Positions 18,410-28,554 of a stretch of 36,426 nucleotides of DNA are shown piece after piece (within the stretch, counting starts at the first letter, position 1; each line of letters begins with the position of its first letter). This stretch comes from Triparma columacea. Lineage: Eukaryota > Sar > Bolidophyceae > Parmales > Triparmaceae. Below the pieces are notes generated by a model. That model made no database searches. It was given only the letters and a program-made list of their open reading frames with translations, and was not told the DNA's origin. Both the position numbers and the translations under genes were made by a program. Where the stretch lies: positions 1 to 36,426 of the forward strand of contig BRYA01000586.1 of NCBI GenBank assembly GCA_030267965.1. The letters run 5' to 3'.

Positions 18410-20044
18410 ATGGGTGTCCCATATCTACTTTCTTACGCTAAATCTCTTCCTCCAGTATCACAAAACCTCTCGCCCCCCGACCCCTCCACCCCGACACCCA
18501 ACCCTAACTCTACAGAACTACATATTGATACACCATCTATACATCGTCTTCTAACATCAACATCAAATAGTTATATGAATGTCCTTCAAACAATAATATC
18601 CCCAATAACATCCACAAATACAGGTACATCCCTCACATGGTCCAAAGTGTGCTTCCACATTGAGGGATACGCTCCTCTCTCAAAGCTGGAAACCCAGATA
18701 TGTCGTCGCTCAGACTTCGTCGTAAATCGAAATGACGCCAACCTCCTCTCAGATTTACTGGTCACCCAATTCGTCCGTCTCTCCGCTTCCCCTTCCATAA
18801 CCCTCCATGTCTCCCCCATAGAGGCAGAGATATCCGCCTGCATAAACTCCCCCCCCACCAGCTCCATCCTCTCCAACGATTCCGACGTCCTCCTAACCTC
18901 AACCACCGGTATGTCAACCCTCTCCATCAACCCTCCTTACACCCTCCTCCCTTCCGTTCTCCGCGTTCCCCTGAACAACGAGGGGAAAGGGGCTTGGAGG
19001 TCAGGTATCGTAGCCATGTTTCTAGGTTGTGATTACGTCCCCCCTCAAATCGACTTGGTAAAAGCCGTTGACCTCGCTAGACGTATCGTAGACGGTCTAT
19101 CTAAGGACAATGTAAGGCTACCACAACAAGGGGGGAGGAACAAACAAACGCAGATTGTAATCAAGAACGAATGGGAGGGAGCAGGGGTTGGGAGAAAGAG
19201 GGGGGTTCAGAGGTGCGGTTACGTTGTTGCTATGGTGAATGCGTTCCAGGATATTCGTACACTTGTTAAATGGCTTGTGCAAGTTAAGGAGGAGGCGGAT
19301 AAGAGTAAGGGGAAGAAAAGGAAGAGGAAAGGGAAGGGGAAGAGGGAGGACGTGGAAAGGGAGTGGAACAAGGAGTGGGGGGAAAGGGTTGAAAAGGCAG
19401 CGGAGTTTTACACCAGGATTTACCAAGGGTTGGAAGGGGTTTGGGCGTCAAGGTGGAAGGCTTCATCTTCGTGTGGTTCGTTGGACTATTTCTGTTCCAT
19501 ACACGGCCTCACCAGAGGCGACGAGGTCGTCAACGTTGGGCCCCTAGGTCGGGCTAGGTACCAGGGTGTCGTGGTTCTGCCAGTGCCGGAGAGGGGGGAA
19601 GGCAAGGCGGCGAGAGATATACACGACGTGGAAGATATGAGGGGGATAAGGAGGAGGGTTTACGACGTCGTCTGCGGTGGTGGGAAGGAGGTTAGGGAGT
19701 ATAGTGGGAAGGGGGAGAGGGTGGTGGAGACGAAATGTTGGGGGGGGGGGGAGGATCCACTCGGGTATGTCTTGGGACAGGGGACAGTGGTTGGGGAAGG
19801 AGGGTTTGTGGGAGAGGTAAGGAGATTCTTGGAATCGAATGGGAAGATTGGAGCGGTTGGGATCATTGACGAGCTGGGGGAGCGGTGTGACAGAGAGAAG
19901 ACGGTGGGAGGGGGGTTGACTGCCAAGGAAAGGGACGATGCGCTTGCGTGGATCGAAGTCGTGGGATGGAATGTCTCCAGCGCGATGCTGGCGTGTGGGG
20001 TTGAGGTTGATATCGGGAGGATAGGCGAGCTTTACAGACGTTGA
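18410..20044 (+). CDS. XPG/FEN1-like structure-specific nuclease family protein
   Basis: A single uninterrupted frame of 544 residues starts MGVPYLLSYAKSL, much like FEN1/XPG proteins. The metal-ligand positions of that family can be traced in order: ELHIDTPSIHRLL (first Asp), FHIEGYAPLSK with QICRR (the usual VFDGxxP, here with Glu for Asp), SPIEAEISACI (two acidic residues), SNDSDVLL (two Asp) and MFLGCDYVPP (last Asp with the LGCDY motif). These proteins cut DNA or RNA flaps and junctions. The C-terminal half is less typical. It has a Lys/Arg-rich segment (KGKKRKRKGKGK) that may be a nuclear localisation signal, followed by a region of unknown fold. The single Asp-to-Glu change could weaken activity. 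Asteroid- or EXO1-type relatives are alternatives. Unlike most neighbours it has no intron. Confidence 0.75.
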   Translation: MGVPYLLSYAKSLPPVSQNLSPPDPSTPTPNPNSTELHIDTPSIHRLLTSTSNSYMNVLQTIISPITSTNTGTSLTWSKVCFHIEGYAPLSKLETQICRRSDFVVNRNDANLLSDLLVTQFVRLSASPSITLHVSPIEAEISACINSPPTSSILSNDSDVLLTSTTGMSTLSINPPYTLLPSVLRVPLNNEGKGAWRSGIVAMFLGCDYVPPQIDLVKAVDLARRIVDGLSKDNVRLPQQGGRNKQTQIVIKNEWEGAGVGRKRGVQRCGYVVAMVNAFQDIRTLVKWLVQVKEEADKSKGKKRKRKGKGKREDVEREWNKEWGERVEKAAEFYTRIYQGLEGVWASRWKASSSCGSLDYFCSIHGLTRGDEVVNVGPLGRARYQGVVVLPVPERGEGKAARDIHDVEDMRGIRRRVYDVVCGGGKEVREYSGKGERVVETKCWGGGEDPLGYVLGQGTVVGEGGFVGEVRRFLESNGKIGAVGIIDELGERCDREKTVGGGLTAKERDDALAWIEVVGWNVSSAMLACGVEVDIGRIGELYRR

Positions 20045-20183
20045 ATGTTGTTGTTAAAAGGGAAAAAATATTACTTTTAGGATACCATGATGGTATCTAA
20101 AAACCTGTTTTCACTCTGAGAGTCATTCTTAATCGATTCATTGCCCACTTAAATCCTCCTCTCCCCCCCTGAGCGTCCCGTAG

Positions 20184-22315
20184 ATGTGCGCTTGTGCTCT
20201 TTCCTGGCTCCCATGGTTCCGTGTAAGTATATTCATACAAACATTGACTCTACTCCGCCCTTCCCATCCCTTGATCCACAAGATTCAACCCTGCTGTTGT
20301 ATTTTAGCCCTCTCCTCCTCCCTTCTCGATTAATAGTATGCCTTAACCTCCCTCAAACCCTCCCCGCTCACTTTCCTACCCCTTCCTCCAATGATCCCAG
20401 AAAGCAGAAAATCCAAGCACAGAAAGTGATGATGAAGATGGTCTAACCATTGAAGAACGCAGCTTCACGACGACTCACCCGACTCCTGAATCGGCTTCTT
20501 TGGCTTTGCTTAGTCCGAGTAGTTCAAGACGCCTTTCGATGGTCAAGGAGAGCGATAGGAACAGGGAGATGAGGGTTAGGTGAGAATGAATGCTAAGAAA
20601 GGCCAACACGTTACACAATATTCCATTCCTAAACTTGGAGTTATCGCAGGTATCAGCAGAGGTTGAGGTATAAGTGCTTCAAGAAATCCCGGAAGACTGG
20701 TGTCAACCTTGAGAGGTGGCTTGAGGTGAAGCTCTCCAAGGTAGGAGACCCTACTTCGATCGTACTAAGGAAAAAGCAAGAGAGGGAGGTCGGGGAAGCC
20801 GAGAAGGAGGATAATGGCGCGTCGATAAGGGTCTCCAAGATCTCCAACTTGAGGTGCAAGTGGGGGGATGTGGGGGGGAAGAGGTGTCTAGGTGTAGAAT
20901 TCTCAGACAAGACTTGTTCCCCGCTCGTCATAATGCCCCTCGGCGAGACGAACACGAACGACGAGGTCCGTGGGGGTCGTATAGTTCTTGACTTGCCCGG
21001 TGGCGCCTCTTCCTCTTCCTCTGACGATTCCAATTACTCTGTCAAGGACCACCCTACCATGTATGACTCTGACTTTCTTGACGATCTCATGTCGCTCCTC
21101 ACTGCTTACCACTACCGCAAGCCTCTCCCTGACTCGAACCCTTCGGTAGCCGTAATTTCTACTCTCCGCACTACGATCCAGGACGGTATATTCACGTCTA
21201 TGCAGGTGAGAATGGGGGAGAGATGTGGAAGGGGAAGTGAGCAAGGCAATCATTTAAGGCAACCATTAAATATCTCACTCCTCACACATTACGTTCCCCA
21301 GAATTATGGGGACAAGCTCTCCGCAGACAGTACAGTTTGGGACCTAACTAGACATGAAATCGACGGCAGCAGGGTATTGAAGTCGCGGTCGTTCTCGCCG
21401 AATATTTCCCGGTTCAAGGTCAAGACACACGTGAGGATGGACATAGACACGGTATGGGAGCACGTTTCTAACTGGTTTAAGAGGCCACTGTATGACGAGG
21501 ACCTTTTCAGGGCCAACATTCTCAGAGAGGTGGAGATTGAGGGCGGAGGAGGGGAACTCCAGATTGTTTACTATAGGTACTCAACGGGGGGTAAATCAAT
21601 AGTTGGGAATAGAGAGTTCTTGGAGGGGAGACTCCTCATACCCCCTGCTGACGAGGGGAGGAAGCGAGTGGGGAGAATCATAACATATCCGATTCGCTCA
21701 GATTGCATCGAGGAGTACGCAACCTCCATCCCTGGGTACGGCGTCGGCGTCTGTAAGGCCTTGAGGGGGACGCACCACGAGTGCGCGTGGTTCGTGACGG
21801 AGTTCGGGAGCAAGGGGTGGTGCAAGGTAGAGGTTGTTGTTAAGATGGAGTTGGAGGGCAATTTCTTCGACCCTGACTTAGGTGCTTACTACCTTCACAT
21901 TTTAAAAAGGATGAAGGAGACACTACCAGACTCTCCAATCGATGTCCCCACGGAGCCTCAAATTATATCAAGACCGTTCCCCATCAAGCGAGCCCTAACG
22001 CTCTCCAACGCTGTCATGGGATTTTCTTGCAGCGTAGTGAAGGGCTTGCCAGGGGTTGGATTCGGGATGACTGTCACAGTGACTGACGGGGGGCTCATGG
22101 AAATAACTCATGTGTCCAGTTCGATCGGCATCCTACCGATTGAGGTGAACGGGAAGAAAATCGGAGGTGCTGAGGTCAAGGTGGGGGACATTATCGTTGA
22201 AGTCGAGGGTGTCTCGACGGTGGGAAAGGACACGAAGCTTCTCCTTAACGTAATGAAGAAGTGCAAGATAGGATCGAGCGTTACCTTAGGGTTGGAGAGG
22301 TTGGGAAGTAAATGA
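20184..22315 (+). CDS. START-like lipid-binding domain plus C-terminal PDZ domain protein
   Basis: Four exons (20184-20222, 20401-20579, 20650-21205, 21302-22315) join in phase to 595 residues. The N-terminal third is acidic and Ser-rich, then has a basic segment (YQQRLRYKCFKKSRKTG) leading into a beta-rich region that could be PH-like. Residues from about 255 to 470 match the START/SRPBCC style: RVDIDTVWEHVSNWF-type opening, VYYRYSTGGKSIVGNREFLE, IITYPIRSDCIEEYA and SKGWCKVEVVVKMELEGN. Such domains hold lipids or other hydrophobic ligands. The last 90 residues resemble a PDZ domain (EVNGKKIGGAEVKVGDIIVE, with TKLLLNVMKKCKIGSSVTL), a peptide-binding module. The 13-codon first exon (MCACALSWLPWFR) fits frame and splice sites but is the weakest part. 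Its Cys-rich start could be lipid-modified. Confidence 0.75.
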
Positions 22316-22369
22316 AGCCGCTCCAGGCGGACCGTGTTTATATGAAACAATACTACCCATGACAACACA

Positions 22370-23462
22370 TTACTCGACAAAGAATTTCATCGCGACACTC
22401 ATCATCGGCCCGAGTTTCACCACGACGGCGTTGCCCTGCATCTCCAGAGACCTCTTCGAGTCCATGCCCCTGGCCCTCTCGAAGTTGTCCAGCATGCTCA
22501 TGAAGTCCTTGAAGTTACGGCGGTCCTGGGGGGTTGCAACGTTCTGGAGCCACTCCCCAACGCTCCCGTTTCTGACGGCCCAGTTCTCACTACTGAACCC
22601 CTTCCATGCGTCGTCAGCGTCCCCATCTTCGTCAAAGTACACCTCCCCATCGGTAATCACGTCCTTGAGCTTCTCATACACGATGCTATTTCTGAGATAG
22701 GTGGGATGGGGTGGGGGGGTGGGGGGTTGGAACTACTCTACCACAGCGTAGTCGCTTGGATCTTTCCGTCGCCATCTCTTCTTCCTCCCTACTTCCTCCT
22801 CTCTTCCCCCCCCCCCCACCTTCATCCCTCCTTCCTCCCTTCTCACCTTTTCCTTCCCTTGAGGTTGTTGCAAAGCCAGCGTATCTCATCCTTGTCAAAT
22901 TTGTTGTTCTTCTTGCTCATTCTCGTACTCACGATAGACTTGAACTGATCCTTTGTTATAAACCCGTGGCCTTCCTCGTCCACCTTCCTGAACGCCGCCG
23001 AGAGGACCCGTAGTTTCTTTCCACCATTCGACAAAAGCTTGTCCCTGATCGATTTTCTGGGAATGGGGGAAAAGGGGGTGGTAATGGGGTTTATACTGGG
23101 TAAGAGACAGTAAGATATTATCGCGGAAACCCTCTCTCTCCTCACCTTATGCTATTCAAGAGTACATCATCCTCTTCATCGCTCTCTTCTTTAGCCCTCC
23201 TGTTGCTCCTCCCCTTGTCCGTGCTCTTTCCTCCGTCCTCCTCTTCGTCGCTGCTTTCGATCGTCCTCCTCCGGCTCTTGCTTCTCCCTCCCTTTTTCTT
23301 GGACGTCTTTTCCTTGCTGTTCCACTCATCTGTAAGATCGCTCCTGGCAGTGGAGACTGAGGCAGAGCTGCTCTCGGGAGATTTACGACGGGAGGATGCA
23401 GAGCGGCGGTTCGGACGGATGTTTTCAGAGTCTGACGAGTCGAGCGAGCGTCGGCGGGGCAT
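22370..23462 (-). CDS. Small Ser/Arg-rich protein with an EF-hand-like segment
   Basis: Three exons (23146-23462, 22847-23056, 22370-22691) join in phase to 282 residues. Exon 1 encodes an intrinsically disordered, phosphorylatable stretch rich in Ser, Arg, Lys and acidic residues (for example RRRSLDSSDSEN and RRTIESSDEEED). Exon 2 holds an EF-hand-like helix-loop-helix, FRKVDEEGHGFITKDQF, whose loop lacks the usual final Glu, followed by a second helical segment. Exon 3 is helical and contains DEDGDADDAW, which may be a second degenerate calcium loop. I do not recognise the full family. It is convergent with the START-PDZ gene, 54 bp away, and shares orientation with the EF-hand protein upstream. 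Confidence 0.7.
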
Positions 23463-23638
23463 GTTCAGCTTTTTTGGAAAGAGGGTTTCTTATATATTAA
23501 ATTTTAACGGCTCCCCAACCCTTTGGTAGAGTGGAGATGGAATAAAATTTTCATTCGTAAACCTTAAGATACTTAGTTCGACGAGAATCTAATAAGGAAT
23601 TTGAAGCGCGACGTCGCCGTTTTCGTTCGAAGACTTTA

Positions 23639-25481
23639 TTAGTTGTCGTCCCCCTCAATAACCTTCAGTTCCGCCTCCAGCGTGGACTTGGTGAGATGTG
23701 CCTTCGCAATAAGCTCCGACAGCTCCGATAGCTCCAGGTCCTGTTGGATAAGCTGTTCCTCTTGTTTTGCTGCCGAGGGCGTCGAGAGAGCTGCCCTGAG
23801 GCGCCTGTTCTCTTGGACGATCTTAACCCTCTCCTTGTTGGCTTCATTCAAGAACTTTATTTCGTTGTCCGCCCATATCCTCCACTCAACTCTCGTTATC
23901 TTGCCATCCCCATCCGCGTCGACGGTGGAAAACTCATGAGTGGAGCCGCCCCCTTCCTCAGGGGTGATAATTTTAACCTGGCTCTTCCTGCGCGTGGTTG
24001 CGTCCTTCTGAGCCTGCTCGCTTTGCTCTCGCTCCTCGCGCTCCCTCTCCTCCCTCTGTTTTTTATTCGTCTTCGCCAGCTCCTGCTTCAGGACATTGAA
24101 TTCCTGGTTCAAAGTGGCGAGGGAAATGGGCGACCTGTTCTTGAGGAACTGTGTTATTTCCGCGTCGCCCTCGTATCCGGTACCCTGCAGCTCCTCCGGC
24201 AGGGATCTAAGAGCCTCCTTGGCCTCCTCCTGTAAGTGAGTGCAGCGAGCAAAGCGAGTCGCAGAGAGGGTTTGTTTGTAGGAGCTTCAGTAGGAAGTAC
24301 AGTATCAAGAGCTACAGTAATATTCGCAGAGTTCTTCTCAATATTTGTCTTTTCTCGCCTCCTCTTTTGCCTTCCTCTCCGCAGCCTTGACTGCAGCCTC
24401 AACCTTGCTCAGGAACTCCCCCTGTGACGAGTGCAGCAAGCAGAGAGAAGGTTAAGGTAGTTCGTTAGTGTCATCGCCCCGCTCCCCATCCTCACCTCCT
24501 TCTCGAGTATGAATTCCCCCTTCTCCCTCAGCGCCGCCCCGATCTCTTCCCTCGCCTCATTCATAGTGTCAACGCTCTTCTCGCAAGCGTACAGTACCGC
24601 CTTCTTGACCTCCCTTGTCACGGCGCCCAGCCAGCTACCGTCCAAGCCGCGGCTCCGTATGTGCTCGGCAGCGGCGTCCTCTGGGACGGTCGATACGGAT
24701 ACTACAATCTTGTTGGAAGGCTCTAGGGAAACCCTGGTGTCCGAGGGAGACATGTAGGTGGAGTAAAGCTCGCCGTTGTAAAATGTCAGCTCGATCGCGA
24801 CGTCCTGCGCATACGTTTCAGGCTCGAAGCCCACGTGTGGCGCCTCGGTGGAGAAGAACTTATCTATGTCTTCGTCAGTTACCACAGCATCCGTGGTCTT
24901 TTCAATCCTCTCGAGGAAGGTCAGGAACTCGGTCCAGTTCACCTCGCCGTCGCCGTTGAGGTCAATCTCAGAGAAGAGATTGGTCGTTGAGGGGATTTTC
25001 GAAGCGAAGAAATTGGAGAGTTGTGGGTTGCTCGAGAGGGCTGGGTGGGGGAGAAGGAAGGGGTGAGGGGGAGGTGGAAGGTGGGGGGGGCACCATCGTG
25101 AAAGCACTTTAGTGCCAACGCCGGCTCCACGTATCCGCGGCCTCCTCCCTGCTTCCTCCAAACAACAGGCCCTATCAACAGGCGCAAGCACTCTAGCACT
25201 TATGCCCATGTTCCATGTGTGTGATGTTTACGCACCTTCGTCCAACTCCTCTATCGTGACGGTCCCAGAACCGTCGTTATCTATGCTATCGAAGATCTTT
25301 CTAATTTCGATGCGCCGCTTGAGCTGAGAATTTTGGGGGATTAGGGTGGGGAACGGGGTGGGGGGGGGGAGGGGGGGGGGAATTCTGTCAGAAGGGAGTG
25401 ATAGATGGGTAGAGGAAATAGAAGGGGAGAAGAACTCACCTTCGGGGTAGCACCGTATACGGAGCCTCTCCTTGGCGCCAT
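23639..25481 (-). CDS. Three-EF-hand calcium-binding coiled-coil protein
   Basis: Six exons (25440-25481, 25236-25323, 25094-25198, 24496-25040, 24359-24421, 23639-24229) join in phase to about 477 residues. Three canonical EF-hand loops are visible: DNDGSGTVTIEE, DLNGDGEVNWTE and, near the C-terminus, DADGDGKITRVE. A long Glu/Lys/Gln-rich coiled coil lies before and after the third hand. The intron 24230-24358 starts with GC (GAG then GCGAGA) and not GT. I chose ATG 25481 (MAPRRGSVYGATPK) because it keeps frame when the obvious 116-bp intron 25324-25439 is removed. An upstream ATG at 25569 (MASSVVGKKAKEAEEF) is also open and looks protein-like, but it only stays in frame if that intron is not removed. 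It would also overlap the start codon of the WAVE gene. The protein is probably a calcium-regulated structural or signalling protein, but no closer assignment is possible. Confidence 0.78.
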
Positions 25482-25567
25482 TTTCCTCCTCTTGGACGAA
25501 CCAAATAAGGAGTTCCTCCAAAAATTCCTCCGCTTCTTTAGCCTTCTTCCCCACAACAGAAGAAGCC

Positions 25568-27487
25568 ATGCCTTTGGTCAAAAGGTCGCTAGCTCACCCT
25601 CTGGAATATGCAGAGCCGACGATATACCAGAGCAGCCCGAACAATCTGGTGCTGCAGAACGTGAATGAAGCAAGGTGAGGGTGGAAATTGGGAGAGACAC
25701 ATGGGGGATCTTTCCGAGGGGTTGAGGCCTTTTGGGGAGCGGATTGGCTATGGTGGGGGAAAATTGGGGGAAAGTGATGGAAAGGCGGGGAATTAGGGAG
25801 AGTGGATGTCCCCGTTTGTCGTTAATTTCAATCAACTGACCAATAATACCTCCCCCCCCCTACAGCATGTGCGGAGTGATGACACAGCTGGGGTACCTCG
25901 CGTCGTATGCAACTGAAATTTTCCAGGACCTGTGTGAACTCGCTGACACTACCCATAAGCGCGTCGTAATCTGCACCGAGCGCACCAGGAATGTGCTGGA
26001 GGAAATTCCCAAGGTTCAGTTGGCTTTGTCACAGGGTGACAGCTCATTCTCAGAAATGCTGCAGGGGAAGCAGGACTTGGTGGTGGAACAGGAGGTGGTG
26101 CAGCAGCTCTTTGTGGCGACCAGCCTGCCGGCGGCGATTGATGCGAGGTATAGGGGAGGGGAGGTTAAGGTGAGGGAGTGGTGGGGGGGGGGAGGCATGA
26201 CAGGGAGGGTGGGGGGGCGAAAGCAAGCGGTGCGCGAAGAAGGTGGCCGCGAGTGAGAAATCGAGCCGCGAGTGGGGAAACGAGCCGCGAGTGGGGAGGG
26301 AAACGAGCAGCCAAAAGGGCTGAAATACAACTTGTCTACAACACCACGTTTCAACGCCGTTGTCTCATAATGCTCGCGCCTCCCTCCCCAACCCGCTCAC
26401 TCCCCTGATCCCGCAGGAACCTCCTGACTTTTCCCCTGTTGAGGCTGCAATGACTCCGGAAGAACACACAAAGCACGGCAACTGCGCCAAGGTTTACTCC
26501 GACCCCCACTTCTTCTTCAGCGAGTGGCAGAAGCAGGAGGAGGTCCGGTTCAAGGAACAGATGGAAATCAAGGCCCAGAAGAAGGCCGAGAAAAAGGCGA
26601 GAAGGGCCAAGGAGAAGGAGCTGAAGCAGAGGGAGAGGGGCCTCCAGAAGACAGTAACTGCCAAGAAGCAGCTCAACTGGAGGAACAGGTACAACCAAGA
26701 CGACGTCGGGGGGGCCGTCGTCGTCGGAGGGGGGGGAGGGGGGGGGGGGGGTATGCAAGGGCTTGTCACGGTATCGGAGGTCGCGGACGCGAGGCTAGAG
26801 ACTGTGGACAAACAGAGGGGGGTGATGGCGGCCATGAGGGGAGCGGGGGGAGGGGCGGAGGGAGTGGGGGGAGGGGGGGGGGCACCTCCGCCCGTTCCAA
26901 AGCGAGCCGCCCCCCCTGCCCCTGTTCCAGCTGCTGCAGCGGGAGGGTCCTTCAGACCCCCACCTCCACCAAAGCCAGCTGGGAGCAAGGCGACAGGAGG
27001 GCAGCCACCACCACCGCCAAAGAAGGCACCACCGGCACCGCCGGTGCAAGGGCATCAGGAGTACGTGGAGCCCGAGGAGTACGTGCATCCCGTAGTGCAG
27101 CAGCAATCGCGACCGGCGCCACCGCCAAAGAGGGAGATGCAAAAGAAGGAAATTATGCCCAAGTCGGCGCTGAACATGAACGTGCTGGCAGGAATCAAGG
27201 GAGGGGCGAAGCTGAGGAAGGCAGAGCCCATTGTGAAGAAGGTAGACCCGAAGATGAACCTCCTTGCGAGCATCAAGAAGAAGGGGGCAAAGGGGGGACT
27301 GAAGAAGGTGGACGTCGAGAAGATTCAGAAGGAGAGGAGGGCGAGCGGGCTGGCTGCGGGAGGGGGGGGAGGGGGGGGGGGCATGTTCGGAGGGGGTGGG
27401 GGTATCAACGCCATACTGGAGAGGAGAAAATTCTTAGCGGAAGAAAGCGACGACAGTGACACTGATGACGATGATGACTGGGACTGA
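25568..27487 (+). CDS. SCAR/WAVE-family Arp2/3 activator
   Basis: Three exons (25568-25674, 25866-26169, 26417-27487) join in phase to 493 residues. It starts MPLVKR, the highly conserved beginning of SCAR/WAVE proteins, and continues with a WAVE homology region (LGYLASYATEIFQDLCELA, YSDPHFFFSEWQKQEE). A basic helical segment and long Pro- and Gly-rich linkers follow. These could bind profilin or SH3 domains. The C-terminus is a WH2-connector-acidic module: NVLAGIKGGAKLRK and MNLLASIKKKGAKGGLKK (two WH2-like actin-binding repeats), INAILERRKFLAEES (connector) and the acidic tail DDSDTDDDDDWD with the Trp that contacts Arp2/3. It should act in the WAVE regulatory complex downstream of Rac-type GTPases to nucleate branched actin. 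The donor at 26170 was chosen because it alone keeps frame. A weaker GTATAG site lies just upstream. Confidence 0.9.
26247..26307 (+). repeat. Short tandem repeat in the second WAVE intron
   Basis: Three units of 19, 19 and 23 bases begin CCGCGAGTG and end CGAG, at 26247, 26266 and 26285, inside intron 26170-26416. Confidence 0.85.
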
Positions 27488-27572
27488 GCGAGAGGAAGGG
27501 GGGTGATTGATGCAAGGATCAGATTGTTAAAAAAATGAGAGGCTTTCTGGTTTAGCTAATTGATTGGTATAA

Positions 27573-28554
27573 TTACTGTATCGCTGCCTCTGACATTTCA
27601 CGTGACCACCCACGTCCGACCTTCCGTCTGCCTACCACACGAGCCCAGTCACCGCAATCAAAACCGTAGTTGGACACCGACCCTAACGTGTCTGTGCCCG
27701 AAAGCTCTCCGTATGCACCGTCGTCGAACTCGATGTAATTCCCGTAGGCGTCTTTGAGAGAATCGACCTCTCCCTGAGAAGGCCTGATTCCGCTAAAAAC
27801 AATGACCCCTCCGTCGCAATTTCCGGGGGAGGAGGGCTCCCGCAGCGCGTCCACCAGAACAGCCACCATCGACGGCCTGCATAGGGCACCGATGAGAATG
27901 TTAGCCAGAACGAGGTCGTTGGCTGAGAGCGTGAAGGAAGGCACGATCATGCGAGTGTGAAGGAGCTCAGGCGGGTCGGGCCGACAAGGGAGGGAGGGCG
28001 GGTAGTTAAGCTCCCAATTTAAGTTTGTTGCAGAAAGGGCATCCTCCTCAATGTCAACCTGGTACGAGCAAAGTGGGGAATTTGCATTAGTATTTGGAGA
28101 ATTTTTGTCATCTCCTCTCCTCGTTCATCCTCACCCCGACTGTAGATACGCTGCCAAGGCCAAGCTTCTGGCAAGCCAGAAGCAATATTCCAGAACCGCA
28201 CCCATAGTCAACGACGCGCTTGAACGACGAGGGAGTGGATTCTCTGAGCTCGATTAGGTATTGAAGCACAAGGTAGGTCGTAGGGTGAAGCCCTGACCCC
28301 CAACCTGGAAGGGAGGTATCTAGTAAGACCGTCGGCACGGTGAATGGTGATTTTGATGAGGGCATTATCTTCAGGCCAACCTTCTCCGATCCTTTAAAAT
28401 AAACTGGAAGGCCATCTTTTGGCAAATCGTCAGACCGAAAAAACTCGGAAGCCCATGCGTCATTAGAGACAGCTCTAAGTGTACATTGACTATTAGTACT
28501 GAATGATGATGTGGTTGCGAGAAGAACGAGTATTTTAGAAAGATATCGAAACAT
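27573..28554 (-). CDS. PrmA-like ribosomal protein L11 methyltransferase
   Basis: Two exons (28135-28554 and 27573-28058) join in phase 0 to 301 residues. The PrmA family pattern is clear: GWGSGLHPTTYLVLQYL (the FGTGxHxTT motif), VVDYGCGSGILLLACQKLG (S-adenosylmethionine site), VDIEEDALSATNLNWELN (acidic ribose-binding residues and the A-x-N-x-x-x-N motif), LVLANILIG (ANIL motif) and GGVIVFSGI. Bacterial PrmA trimethylates ribosomal protein L11. Eukaryotic copies usually act in plastids or mitochondria. The start MFRYLSKILVLLATTSSFST is hydrophobic and Ser-rich, consistent with a targeting presequence and possibly a bipartite plastid one with Phe near the cleavage site. The tail-to-tail WAVE gene ends 85 bp away. 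Confidence 0.85.

Noticed and set aside
26720..27400. G-rich runs in the WAVE gene considered as quadruplex or regulatory elements
   Set aside because: They are explained by in-frame poly-Gly coding in linkers. Nothing beyond composition supports a regulatory role.
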